Assembly: GCA_017644005.1 (NCBI GenBank)
Contig: JAEPMJ010000005.1
Coordinates: 248,001-312,000, forward strand
Direction: 5' to 3'
DNA: 64,000 nt
Source: Rhizobiaceae bacterium
GTDB lineage: Bacteria > Pseudomonadota > Alphaproteobacteria > Rhizobiales > Rhizobiaceae
The translations under genes were made by a program, and so were the position numbers. Every line of letters starts with the position of its first letter. Within the stretch, counting starts at the first letter, position 1. Below the pieces are notes generated by a model. The model searched no databases. It worked only from the letters and a program-made list of their open reading frames with translations, and had not been told where the DNA came from. Below are positions 1 through 7,991 of this stretch, one piece after another.

Positions 1-1
1 A

Positions 2-394
2 AGGCGCGGCGCCGAGCTGGTACTGGCACGGTCGGCTGCGCGTTTTGTCACGCTCGAGGCGGCGAGGCACTTCCGGGACGCGGCACTGATGATGCAGAAA
101 GCGGTCATAACCGGCAATGTGATCGCCTTTCTCGAAGCCGATAAATCGCTCGACAACGCAATGGCCAAAGCTGCGGAGAATGCGTTCGCAGCGCGGCTGG
201 CGGCGCCGCTTCAAACGCATAGTAGGCGGTTCTGGTTCCGGTACCAGGCCGATACCGGTCTCGCGGAGGCTGCCAACGGCCATCTTGCGGTCATCAAGTC
301 GGTCACCGAGGGCGATTGCGACGGTGCCGAGGAAGCGATGGCGCAACTGATGGATCTGCTGCGGGCAAATGCCCTGTCGGCAGAACGCGGCTGA
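2..394 (+). CDS. GntR-family transcriptional regulator, C-terminal FCD domain (partial, 5' end outside window)
   Basis: The frame is open from the left edge of the window to a TGA at 392-394, so the gene starts upstream. The visible 130 residues are helical and end with the pattern of the last helices of an FCD ligand-binding domain: HSRRFWFRY, then a conserved His in the NGHLAVIKSV segment, then GDCDGAEEAMAQLM. In FCD regulators this His helps bind a metal or small carboxylate effector. The N-terminal winged helix that would bind DNA is not in the window, so the target genes and ligand cannot be inferred. The subfamily (FadR, LldR or other) is not determinable from this piece. The first in-frame ATG at 89 lies inside the domain and is not a credible start. 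Confidence 0.75.
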   Translation, partial: RRGAELVLARSAARFVTLEAARHFRDAALMMQKAVITGNVIAFLEADKSLDNAMAKAAENAFAARLAAPLQTHSRRFWFRYQADTGLAEAANGHLAVIKSVTEGDCDGAEEAMAQLMDLLRANALSAERG

Positions 395-430
395 GCGCTG
401 ATCCGACCTGGCGTCACCGGAACCTGCCCG

Positions 431-772
431 TCAGTTGCGATCGGCAGTATCCTGCGCGTCGGCGCCTGACGGCGGTGGCGTCAGCGATGTCCACGAATGC
501 CCAGCCGCGACGATGCAGCTAACGCCAATCGCACTGGTAACCAGCGCGGTCCAGTTTCCGGATTCCGAAGCATGGATTTCAAGCACATGGCTGTTGCCGA
601 CGACACCGTAGGACACCGGCTGCTCGGCATGGGTTGCTTCGAGCCAGGCCAATACGTCGGGGCGAGGCCCGCAAGCCGCGGGCTGGGCAGATACCGCCGT
701 CACTTGGGGAATCAGGAGCAATACGGCGCCAAACAATGCGCCCGAATTGCGAAGCGTTTTAGTGCGTAACAT
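431..772 (-). CDS. small secreted protein of unknown function
   Basis: This encodes 113 residues starting at the ATG at 772, which has an excellent Shine-Dalgarno AAAGGAGGT six bases upstream; the frame stays open further upstream but that start has no ribosome site. Residues 1-30 form a signal peptide (basic start, hydrophobic core GALFGAVLLLIPQV, cleavage near VSAQP). The mature part is about 85 residues with two cysteines, in CGPRPDVLAWLEA and GVSCIVAAGHSW, that could form a disulfide in the periplasm. No family is recognised with confidence. It is convergent with the regulator on its left and has a 300-base gap before mmsA, so it is probably transcribed alone. Confidence 0.7.
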   Translation of the reverse strand: MLRTKTLRNSGALFGAVLLLIPQVTAVSAQPAACGPRPDVLAWLEATHAEQPVSYGVVGNSHVLEIHASESGNWTALVTSAIGVSCIVAAGHSWTSLTPPPSGADAQDTADRN

Positions 773-1023
773 GGCGCACCTCCTTTCCCGTCCGTTCCGA
801 CGAAGGAGATACGCGTTGGCGTTCAGTCCGCCGGAACAAAACAGGCCGGTTCCGACGTCATCATCGCGCCGTTCCTTTCCGTTCCGGTCTGTCCAATCGG
901 AGGTCGCAACGTGCGAACTCCCTGTAATTCTGAATGTGGTGCGCAGGTGTGCGCGGGGCAAGAGGCGCTGGCCAGCCGTGAGTTCAATCGCGATCACATT
1001 CTGAATAGCGCCGCGTGGTACGC
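773..1023. other. intergenic region upstream of the small secreted protein gene
   Basis: No gene is visible. Read on the minus strand this is the promoter side of the 431-772 gene. It contains four copies of GGAAC on that strand (complement of GTTCC at 794-798, 849-853, 871-875 and 881-885) and one on the plus strand (833-837). GGAAC is the -35 element of alphaproteobacterial general-stress (EcfG) promoters, but no copy has a CGTT-like -10 at the right distance, so no promoter is called. Confidence 0.4.
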
Positions 1024-1058
1024 AGAAGAAAGGCCGGCAATGGACCGGCCTTTCTTCT
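1024..1058 (-). terminator. hairpin terminator of mmsA
   Basis: A perfect 14-bp inverted repeat, AGAAGAAAGGCCGG (1024-1037) and its complement (1045-1058), encloses a 7-base loop. It lies 17 bases past the mmsA stop codon. The outer part of the stem supplies a U-rich run, so it can act as an intrinsic terminator for leftward transcription. Confidence 0.75.
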
Positions 1059-1074
1059 ATAATTTTGCCCGTGG

Positions 1075-2571
1075 CTAGTTCATCGTCGGGATGACGAACT
1101 CGGCGCCGTCCTTGATGCCCGACGGCCAGCGCGAGGTGATCGTCTTCGTCTTGGTGTAGAAGCGGAACGCGTCTGCGCCATGCTGGTTGAGATCGCCGAA
1201 GTGCGAACCTTTCCAGCCGCCAAAGGTGTAGTATGCGATCGGCACCGGAATTGGCACGTTGACGCCGACCATGCCGACATCGACGCGTGCTGCAAAGTCG
1301 CGGGCCGCATCACCGTCGCGGGTGAATATCGCGACGCCATTGCCGTATTCGTGCTCGTTGGGGAGGCGGATGGCCTCCTCGTAATTGGCGGCACGCACGA
1401 CCGACAGAACCGGGCCGAAAATCTCTTCCTTGTAGATACGCATGTCCGGCTTTACCTCGTCGAACAGGCAGCCGCCCATGTAATAGCCGTTTTCGTAGCC
1501 CTGCATGGAGAAGTCGCGACCGTCGACCACAAGCTTTGCGCCTTCCTTGACGCCAAGATCGACATAACCCTTAACCCGCTGAAGTGCTTCGGCGGTAACG
1601 AGCGGGCCGAAATCGGCACCGGCATCCGTCGACGGGCCGACCTTCAGGCTTTCAACCCGCGGGATAAGCTTCTCGACCAGGCGATCGGCCGTTTCCCTGC
1701 CGACCGGCACCGCCACCGATACCGCCATGCAGCGCTCGCCGGCGGAGCCGTAACCAGCACCGATCAGGGCATCGACCGTCTGGTCCATGTCGGCGTCGGG
1801 CATGATGATCATGTGGTTCTTGGCACCGCCGAAACACTGGGCGCGCTTGCCGTTGGCGGTGGCGCGGGAATAGATGTACTGCGCGATCGGCGTGGAGCCG
1901 ACAAAACCCACGGCCTTGATGTCGGGATCATCAAGAATTGCGTCCACCGATTCCTTATCGCCATTGACGACGTTGAGCACACCGGCCGGCAGGCCCGCTT
2001 CGACAAAAAGCTCGGCGATGCGCATCGGCACGGAGGGGTCGCGCTCCGACGGCTTCAGCACCATGGCGTTGCCGGCTGCAAGCGCCGGCGCAATCTTCCA
2101 CAGCGGGATCATGGCCGGGAAGTTGAACGGCGTGATGCCTGCGACAACGCCAAGCGGCTGGCGCATGGAATAGACATCGATGCCGGGGCCGGCACCCTCG
2201 GTATATTCGCCCTTCATCATGTGCGGCGCGCCGATGCAGACCTCGACGACCTCGAGGCCGCGCTGAATATCGCCCTTGGCGTCGGGGATCGTCTTGCCGT
2301 GTTCACGTGCGAGCGCATCGGCCAGCTCGTCATATTCGGCGTGTACGAGTTCGAGGAACTTCATCAGCACGCGGACACGGCGCTGCGGATTGGTCGCCGC
2401 CCAAGCGGGCTGAGCGGCCTTGGCGTTTTCGACTGCTTCGCGCAATTCGGCGGCCGAGGCCAGCGCTACCTTGCCGCGCACCGAGCCGTCCATGGGCTGC
2501 ATGATGTCGGCAGTGCGGCCGCTTTTGCCCGGCACGCGCTTGCCGCCGATGAAATGACCAACTTCGATCAT
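1075..2571 (-). CDS. mmsA: methylmalonate-semialdehyde dehydrogenase (CoA-acylating)
   Basis: The 498-residue protein has the full length of the family. MmsA oxidises methylmalonate semialdehyde (valine and thymine breakdown) and malonate semialdehyde to propionyl-CoA or acetyl-CoA with NAD and CoA, releasing CO2. Visible features are the aldehyde dehydrogenase fold, the NAD-binding segment FVGSTPIAQYIY near residue 224, the catalytic Cys in GSAGERCMAVS at about residue 281, and the GGAKNH segment near 248. In GGAKNH the usual aldehyde dehydrogenase general-base Glu is absent, which is the signature of the CoA-dependent MmsA subgroup. A perfect hairpin terminator follows. The divergent LysR gene on its right is the probable regulator. 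Confidence 0.93.
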   Translation of the reverse strand: MIEVGHFIGGKRVPGKSGRTADIMQPMDGSVRGKVALASAAELREAVENAKAAQPAWAATNPQRRVRVLMKFLELVHAEYDELADALAREHGKTIPDAKGDIQRGLEVVEVCIGAPHMMKGEYTEGAGPGIDVYSMRQPLGVVAGITPFNFPAMIPLWKIAPALAAGNAMVLKPSERDPSVPMRIAELFVEAGLPAGVLNVVNGDKESVDAILDDPDIKAVGFVGSTPIAQYIYSRATANGKRAQCFGGAKNHMIIMPDADMDQTVDALIGAGYGSAGERCMAVSVAVPVGRETADRLVEKLIPRVESLKVGPSTDAGADFGPLVTAEALQRVKGYVDLGVKEGAKLVVDGRDFSMQGYENGYYMGGCLFDEVKPDMRIYKEEIFGPVLSVVRAANYEEAIRLPNEHEYGNGVAIFTRDGDAARDFAARVDVGMVGVNVPIPVPIAYYTFGGWKGSHFGDLNQHGADAFRFYTKTKTITSRWPSGIKDGAEFVIPTMN

Positions 2572-2731
2572 GGTCTAGCTCCCTTGTTCCGTTGGCTGCA
2601 TTGAACGCCTTCGCCCAGGCGAATGCAACGCGAGCGTAAAATCAGCAGATGTGCAAAAATTGATGTACGATCGTTTATGTGCATGATTTCCTGCAAACGC
2701 CAGAGCAATGAAGTCAAATCGGGAGGTGGCG
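2572..2731. promoter_or_regulatory. divergent promoter region between mmsA and lysR-type gene
   Basis: This 160-bp divergent spacer is more AT-rich at 2640-2690. It contains the direct repeat ATGTGCA at 2649-2655 and 2677-2683, 28 bp apart, close to the turns-of-helix spacing expected for a dimeric or tetrameric LysR regulator. Regulation of both genes from here is inferred from the layout; no single binding motif is proven. Confidence 0.45.
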
Positions 2732-3613
2732 ATGAACTGGGATGATGTGCGGGTTTTTCTCGCGGTCGCCCGCGCCGGGCAGATACTTGGCGCAGCGCGC
2801 AGGCTCGGCCTCAACCATGCAACGGTGTCCAGGCGCATTGCGGCGCTTGAAGAAGCGTTGGGCGCCAAGCTGTTTCAGCGGCTGACAACGGGCACCGAAA
2901 TGACGCCTGCCGGCCAGCGCTTTCTGCCGGTGGCGGAGCGCATGGAGACCGAAATGATCGCCGTGCGCGCCGACCTCGCCAGCGAGGGCGACGAGATTGC
3001 AGGGCCCGTTCGCATCGGTGCGCCAGACGGGTTCGGGGTGGCATTTCTGGCCTCCCGGCTCGGCGAACTGACGGCGCGGCACCGCGACCTCACGATCCAG
3101 CTCGTGCCGGTTCCGCGTTCGTTTTCGCTGTCGCGGCGCGAGGCCGATATCGCAATCACCGTCGAGCGTCCTGCCGAGGGGCGGCTGGTGGCGGGCAAGC
3201 TCGTCGACTATTCCCTCGGCCTATACGCTTCCAAGGACTATCTGGCGCGGTTCGGGCGGCCTGAGACAGCCGAGGCGCTCGCGGGTCACAGGTTGATTGG
3301 CTACGTGCCCGACCTCATCATCAATCAGTCGCTCGACTATGCCGCCGAATTCTGGCGCGGATGGGAGACAAACTACGCAATATCGTCTGCGCTCGGGCAG
3401 GTCGAGGCGGTGCGGTCGGGCGCCGGTATAGGTATTCTGCACACGTTTATCGCCCGCTCGTTGCCTGAGCTTGTGCCAATGGACGCGGTTGCGCCCATTC
3501 GCCGTGCCTACTGGCTCGTCTATCACGAGTCGGTGCGACCCATGCGCCGCATCCAGGCAGTGTCGAGCTTTATCTCCGAAGTGGTGGATCGTGAGAGGGG
3601 TCTGTTTCTCTGA
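2732..3613 (+). CDS. LysR-family transcriptional regulator, divergent from mmsA
   Basis: This encodes 293 residues from the ATG at 2732, chosen because GGGAGGTG lies just upstream and LysR proteins of this type begin MNWDDVRVFL; an ATG 24 bases earlier lacks a ribosome site. Residues 1-60 carry the winged helix-turn-helix (GAARRLGLNHATVSRRIAAL); the rest is a periplasmic-binding-like effector domain. Divergence from mmsA across 160 bp suggests control of valine or beta-alanine catabolism. This is the usual LysR arrangement, but the ligand is unknown. Confidence 0.88.
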   Translation: MNWDDVRVFLAVARAGQILGAARRLGLNHATVSRRIAALEEALGAKLFQRLTTGTEMTPAGQRFLPVAERMETEMIAVRADLASEGDEIAGPVRIGAPDGFGVAFLASRLGELTARHRDLTIQLVPVPRSFSLSRREADIAITVERPAEGRLVAGKLVDYSLGLYASKDYLARFGRPETAEALAGHRLIGYVPDLIINQSLDYAAEFWRGWETNYAISSALGQVEAVRSGAGIGILHTFIARSLPELVPMDAVAPIRRAYWLVYHESVRPMRRIQAVSSFISEVVDRERGLFL

Positions 3614-3705
3614 CCTGCCGGGCAGCCGCTTGGCACTGCCTGTTCGGATGGGGTAGTTTTCGCGGTTTGCGATTGAGCGCGGGAAGCCAAGGCGGCCGGC
3701 CGGGG

Positions 3706-5949
3706 ATGAGTTCAGTTACGCGTAGCAGGAAAACGAGGCGTGCCGTTCGGCCGTGCAAGGCAGGTGCGGGAGCGCATTTCGGAGTGTTGCTGGTGGCGCT
3801 TCTGCTGCTAGGGGCCTGCGGCACGCGGCTCGACGTGCTTGTGTCCTGCGCGGACGATCCCGGCAGCTTCGACTGCCTGACGCCTGTGCCATCAGGGAGC
3901 GGATATGCCGAGGGGGCTGCCGTTCCGGTGCCGTCAGGCTCGCCGCGTGCGCCGGATGCCATCGACAGCGAATACGAACGGCGTTTCGCCGCCCTGCTTG
4001 CCGCCAACCGCCTGTCACACATGAACGAGGCCAATGGCATTGGCCCGCACGGCAGGTCCTATCTCGATATCGGAAGCCATGACTTCCAGGCCGACTACCG
4101 TGCGGTTCGTGAGGCCGCATCCGCCGTTGGCGATCCGCTTGAGCCGATTGCGACTACCGCCGGCGCACAGGCACCGGTTCGCTATTTCACGCGTCCGTGG
4201 CGTACGTCGCGTAATGTGATCTACCTCGGAAAAGGCAGCAGACTAACAGGGCAAAAGACCTTCTTCTTTTCCGGCCTGCAGGCAAGAAAGGTTCTTATCG
4301 AGGTGAATGCTGTCGACAACATGCCGGGCAGCCTGACCGGCAGGTGCGACGGCGCCTTGGCGTTGCGCGCAGCCGGCCGCGCACGCGATTTTGTTGCAGG
4401 ATCGCTGATTGCCGTACCGGTGGGCGGCGGCGAACGCGGCACGGTGCTGGAACCCGATGCAGCGCTGACACGCTGCGATTTCGTCTATGAGACGCAAGCC
4501 GGTACCTATGCCGCCCCGCTCGCTCTGCTGCGTGAAGAGACGGCGGATCCCGACCTGGCCGCATTCGACAGCCGTTACGAAGTGTGCGGCGCACCAGAGC
4601 AGGGGCGTCTGAGCGCGCTTCAGAGAGCCTTCTTCAAAAGCCGCTGGCTTTCGCAGACCTGTGCCATGCCGGCCGGGCGACCGGTATTGCTCGATGACGA
4701 ACGCGCCGGCTTCAATGCCAAAGTCAAGGCGCTGCTCGGCCGGCCACTGCCGGCGCGCGCCTATGAGGAAGCCAATCCCGAATGGCCGCTCAACTTTTCC
4801 CGCGCGCCGCAACTTTCGCTGATCTATGTGTCATATCTCGACATCAAGGCCGATTTCTCGGGCCGGGTAATCGAGCGGCTGCTGCGCTGGCATGCCGCGC
4901 GCGGCACCAAAATCCGCGTCATGGTCACTGACATTCTGCAGCGCGAGAAAGACAAGGCGCTGCTTTACAAGCTTGCCGCCGACTACCCCAATGTGCGGCT
5001 GCAGGAATTCGCATGGACACCTCCCGCCGGGTCAGCAGCGGAGCAGCAGATCTACCGTCTTTTGCGCACGCATCACGTCAAGATGCTCGGCGCGCTGTCG
5101 ACGGAGCCCGGGCGGTCGGCCGCGATCATCGGCGGACGCAACATCCATGACGGTTTTCTGTTCGACGCGCCGGTCGATCTGACCGGTTTCGAGGGGCTCT
5201 ACCAGCACAGCAGCGAGGAGTCCTCGCTCAGCCTGCATTATTACGCGAACTACAATGACTTCGAGGTCGCCTACCGCGACGATGTCACGGTGCGCCGCCT
5301 GATGGCGCAGCTTTCCACACTATGGCACCGCGACGCCGATACGACGATGGTGCGTCCCTACAGCATTTCGGTAGAAGGCTATTCGGGTGGAACGAGGCAG
5401 CGGGCGCGCCATTTTCTTTCGGTGCCGTATGCGGATGGCAGGGCGCTTGAACGGTCCTATGTCGAACTCATCGATGCTGCGCGAAATACCATCGAACTCG
5501 TCAATCCCTATCTCAATCCGACTCCGCTGATCGCCGCTGCTCTTGACCGCGCGCTGGAGCGGGGTGTGCGGATCACCGTCATTGGGCGCATCGATCTCAA
5601 GGGCGATCTCGGCGGCAAGGTGCTGACGGCGCTCAACGAGCTTTTCGTGGAAAAATATGCCGACCGTATCGCGCTCTACGAATACAGGGTTCCCGACCTG
5701 CTGCTGCACGCCAAGCTGATGATGATCGACCGCGAATTCGTATCTATCTCGTCGGTCAATCTCAACCACCGCTCTTTCATTCACGATACCGAGAACGGCA
5801 TGATCGCACTCGACCGGCGGCTTTACCGTCGCATCAAGGCCGTGTTTGAGGGTTATCGCGCCAAATCGGCGCGGCTGTCGTCGGATGTCGAAATACCAGA
5901 CCTCTACCGGGTGCTTTTCCGCAGCAAGCTGATCCGCGAGGCTATGTAG
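3706..5949 (+). CDS. phospholipase D-family lipoprotein, cardiolipin synthase C-like
   Basis: This encodes 747 residues from the ATG at 3706; a TTG at 3667 would also be in frame. A basic N-terminus and hydrophobic stretch end in a lipobox (LLLLGAC, Cys near residue 37), so it is probably a lipoprotein. It carries two phospholipase D half-sites. The first, HHVK near residue 457, is followed by IIGGRNIHDGF; the second, HAKLMMID near residue 667, is followed by SSVNLNHRSF. GGRN in the first site resembles ClsC/YmdC, which joins phosphatidylglycerol and phosphatidylethanolamine into cardiolipin. The first site lacks the usual Asp five residues after the Lys and has a longer loop. The last 8 bases overlap the convergent acyl-CoA synthetase gene. 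Substrate is uncertain; a phosphodiesterase or lipid transferase is likely. Confidence 0.82.
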   Translation: MSSVTRSRKTRRAVRPCKAGAGAHFGVLLVALLLLGACGTRLDVLVSCADDPGSFDCLTPVPSGSGYAEGAAVPVPSGSPRAPDAIDSEYERRFAALLAANRLSHMNEANGIGPHGRSYLDIGSHDFQADYRAVREAASAVGDPLEPIATTAGAQAPVRYFTRPWRTSRNVIYLGKGSRLTGQKTFFFSGLQARKVLIEVNAVDNMPGSLTGRCDGALALRAAGRARDFVAGSLIAVPVGGGERGTVLEPDAALTRCDFVYETQAGTYAAPLALLREETADPDLAAFDSRYEVCGAPEQGRLSALQRAFFKSRWLSQTCAMPAGRPVLLDDERAGFNAKVKALLGRPLPARAYEEANPEWPLNFSRAPQLSLIYVSYLDIKADFSGRVIERLLRWHAARGTKIRVMVTDILQREKDKALLYKLAADYPNVRLQEFAWTPPAGSAAEQQIYRLLRTHHVKMLGALSTEPGRSAAIIGGRNIHDGFLFDAPVDLTGFEGLYQHSSEESSLSLHYYANYNDFEVAYRDDVTVRRLMAQLSTLWHRDADTTMVRPYSISVEGYSGGTRQRARHFLSVPYADGRALERSYVELIDAARNTIELVNPYLNPTPLIAAALDRALERGVRITVIGRIDLKGDLGGKVLTALNELFVEKYADRIALYEYRVPDLLLHAKLMMIDREFVSISSVNLNHRSFIHDTENGMIALDRRLYRRIKAVFEGYRAKSARLSSDVEIPDLYRVLFRSKLIREAM

Positions 5950-7588
5950 CTGTATCAGCCGCGGCTTCTTCCTTTGCGCGATCACGGAAGATGCGGCGGA
6001 TGACTTTGCCGGTCGTGGTCAGCGGCATCGATTCCACAAATTCTATCTCACGCGGATATTCGTGTGCGGAAAGCCGGGTCTTCACCCAGTCGCGGATTTC
6101 GGCGGCGAGGGTATCGTCCGGCGCGTGTCCCGATTTCAGCACCACATAGGCCTTGACGATCTCGGTGCGCAGCGCATCGGGTTTTCCGACCGCGGCTGCC
6201 AGCGCGATTGCGGGATGGCCGGTCAGGCAGTCTTCTATCTCGCCGGGGCCGATGCGGTATCCCGCCGAAGTGATCACGTCATCATCGCGGCCGAAGAAAT
6301 GAATGTATCCGTCTTCATCGACGATGCCCTGATCGCCCGTGGTCATCCAGTCGCCGATGAATTTCTTTTCCGTCGCTTCAGGGTTCTGCCAGTATTCAAG
6401 GAACATGACCGGATCGGGCCGTTTGACGGCAATCTGACCGGTGTCGCCCTGCTTCGCCGGTTGACCGTCGGCATCGATCACCGCGACGCGATGGCCCGGT
6501 ACCGGCAAGCCGATTGCGCCTGCACGAGTCACGCCAAGGGCCGCGCATGATGAAAGCACGATGTTGCATTCGGTCTGGCCGTAAAACTCGTTGATGGTGA
6601 GCCCAAGCTCGGCCTCGCCCCATTCATAGGTTTCGCGTCCGAGCGACTCTCCTCCCGAAGCCACGGTGCGGAAAGAAAGATTGTAGCGGTTTCTTATGTC
6701 GCCAACGGATTTCAGCATGCGCAGTGCTGTCGGCGGGATGAATGCATTGCGCACCTTGAAGCGCTCGGCCAGCGCCAGAGCCGCTTCCGGGTCGAACTTT
6801 TCAGCCGGGCTCGCCACCACGGTGACGCCGAAATAGAGGCTGGGCAGCAATATGTTGAGCAATCCGCCGGCCCAGGCCCAGTCGGCCGGCGTCCACGAGC
6901 GGTCGCCGGGCTGTGGGAAGAATTCGTGATGGTATTGGACGCCCGGCAGATGGCCGAGCAGCACCCGGTGGCCGTGCAGCGCGCCCTTTGGCGGGCCAGT
7001 GGTGCCGGATGTGAAGATCATGAGAGCCGGGTCGTCGGGTCCGGTGTCGCGCGCGGCAAAGATCCCGTCATGATCGGCGATGAGCCGGTCGAAGTCCTCG
7101 ACGCCGGAAGAACCGCCGTCGACCGAAATAACTGTCGCGAGCTGCGGCAATCGCTCTCGGATGCCGGCAATGCGATCCGCGCCCCCGGCATTGGTCACCA
7201 CTGCGCTGACGCCAGCTGTGTGCAGACGGTATTCAAGCGCTTCGGCGCCAAAAAGCAGCGCGAGCGGAACGGCGATGGCGCCGATCTTGTAGATCGCGAC
7301 ATGCGCGATCGCGGTCGCAAACCCCTGGGGCAGAAGCAGTGCTACCCGATCGCCGGGGCAAATGCCGAAACCGGTGAGAGCATTGGCCAGGGCGTTGGAG
7401 CGCGCCGCAAGTTCGCCGAATGTCAGCTCAGCCGCTTCGCCTTCAACGCGACCGGCGATGATTGCTACGCGCTCCGGGTCTTGCTTCGCCCAACGGTCGG
7501 AGGCGGCTACGCCGATGTTGAACCGGTCCGGAATCTCCCAGCGGAAGTCTCGATAGAGTTCGGAATAGGTGTCACGCCGCTTGAGCAT
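5942..7588 (-). CDS. acyl-CoA synthetase (AMP-forming), acetyl/propionyl/medium-chain type
   Basis: This encodes 548 residues from the ATG at 7588. The frame stays open for 29 more codons upstream, but those overlap the tRNA-Leu remnant, and homologues begin near MLKRRDTYSELYRDF. It belongs to the adenylate-forming family. The AMP-binding P-loop FTSGTTGPPKG lies near residue 190, EFYGQTECN is the A5 motif, GDWMTTGD and GRDDDVITSAGYRIGP mark the hinge, and the C-terminal Lys is in TTTGKVIRR. It would activate a carboxylic acid with ATP and CoA; acetate, propionate or medium-chain acids are all possible and the sequence does not decide. It is a single gene, convergent with the phospholipase D gene. 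Confidence 0.88.
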   Translation of the reverse strand: MLKRRDTYSELYRDFRWEIPDRFNIGVAASDRWAKQDPERVAIIAGRVEGEAAELTFGELAARSNALANALTGFGICPGDRVALLLPQGFATAIAHVAIYKIGAIAVPLALLFGAEALEYRLHTAGVSAVVTNAGGADRIAGIRERLPQLATVISVDGGSSGVEDFDRLIADHDGIFAARDTGPDDPALMIFTSGTTGPPKGALHGHRVLLGHLPGVQYHHEFFPQPGDRSWTPADWAWAGGLLNILLPSLYFGVTVVASPAEKFDPEAALALAERFKVRNAFIPPTALRMLKSVGDIRNRYNLSFRTVASGGESLGRETYEWGEAELGLTINEFYGQTECNIVLSSCAALGVTRAGAIGLPVPGHRVAVIDADGQPAKQGDTGQIAVKRPDPVMFLEYWQNPEATEKKFIGDWMTTGDQGIVDEDGYIHFFGRDDDVITSAGYRIGPGEIEDCLTGHPAIALAAAVGKPDALRTEIVKAYVVLKSGHAPDDTLAAEIRDWVKTRLSAHEYPREIEFVESMPLTTTGKVIRRIFRDRAKEEAAADTAT

Positions 7589-7645
7589 ATGCGTCGAAAC
7601 AGTCCTTTGCGCGTGCGCCACGCATATGCCCATCGGGGCGATGCG

Positions 7646-7698
7646 TGGTGCCCCTGGCCGGGCTCGAACCAGCACTCCTTGCGGAACTCGATTTTGAG
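7646..7698 (-). pseudogene. 3' half of split tRNA-Leu(CAA)
   Basis: On the minus strand this reads from the anticodon loop CTCAAAA (7698-7692) through the 3' anticodon stem TCGAG, the variable arm TTCCGCAAGGAGT, the T arm, the acceptor strand CAGGGGC (7656-7650) and encoded CCA (ending 7646). No 5' half adjoins it. The matching 5' half is at 8306-8268 on the same strand. Joining both at the shared CTCAAAA gives an 85-nt tRNA-Leu(CAA) with fully paired acceptor (GCCCCTG/CAGGGGC) and anticodon (CTCGA/TCGAG) stems. Confidence 0.88.
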
Positions 7699-7751
7699 CC
7701 TACCAGAATTGCGAGCCACATTAAGCAATTTCAATGAGTTAGCAAGGCCAC

Positions 7752-7770
7752 ATGTGGCTCTTTGTGGCTC
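7752..7770 (+). repeat. left pair of WTGTGGCTC repeats (putative recombinase arm sites)
   Basis: ATGTGGCTC (7752-7760) and TTGTGGCTC (7762-7770) are tandem with a 10-bp period. A further copy on the minus strand lies at 7713-7720, and the first copy is part of the palindrome GCCACATGTGGC (7747-7758). They lie 50-80 bp inside the left junction of the tRNA-splitting element. Confidence 0.6.
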
Positions 7771-7962
7771 TTAGCTGATGAGTGAGGTCAGCCCAAACAA
7801 GGCCAGCATGATCACAGCGAGGATAGCCAACTGGAGCATAACCCAAGCGTTTGGCCCCATGGCCAGTTCCAGGCGGAAGATGGCCTGTCGTATCTCTCTG
7901 TCTCGTTGCTCCAGTTTCTTGATCCGAGCAGCTTCTCGGGCTTCCCATTCTGTTGACGACAT
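7771..7962 (-). CDS. 63-residue protein: N-terminal charged helix, C-terminal membrane anchor
   Basis: The ATG at 7962 starts 63 codons. Residues 3-34 are highly charged and heptad-like (EWEAREAARIKKLEQRDREI), predicting an amphipathic helix or coiled coil. Residues 38-62 are one hydrophobic helix (WVMLQLAILAVIMLALFGL) ending at the C-terminus, so a small tail-anchored inner-membrane protein is expected. A GGGCGGG stretch lies 6-12 bases upstream, a weak ribosome site. An upstream in-frame ATG at 8028 is rejected because it lies inside the tRNA. The start overlaps the promoter of the intact tRNA on the other strand. No family is recognised; the layout resembles small phage XhlA-type proteins only in topology. 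It is the only protein-coding cargo of the tRNA-splitting element. Confidence 0.6.
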   Translation of the reverse strand: MSSTEWEAREAARIKKLEQRDREIRQAIFRLELAMGPNAWVMLQLAILAVIMLALFGLTSLIS

Positions 7963-7981
7963 AGTACCCGCCCTTCTATAC
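7953..7981 (+). promoter_or_regulatory. sigma-70-type promoter of the intact tRNA-Leu
   Basis: TTGACG (7953-7958), a 17-bp spacer, and CTATAC (7976-7981) match the alphaproteobacterial housekeeping consensus. The mature tRNA begins 11 bp downstream, at 7992, so the element-borne tRNA has a dedicated promoter inside the element. Confidence 0.7.
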
Positions 7982-7991
7982 GGCCTTTTGT

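Noticed and set aside
773-1023. EcfG (general stress) promoter
   Set aside because: GGAAC copies are present, but none has a CGTT-like element 16-17 bases downstream.
1180-2604. Open frame antisense to mmsA (474 codons)
   Set aside because: It lies opposite mmsA, lacks a ribosome site and has no known motif.
7589-7675. N-terminal extension of the acyl-CoA synthetase
   Set aside because: These codons overlap the 3' half of the tRNA gene, and related enzymes begin at the ATG at 7588.
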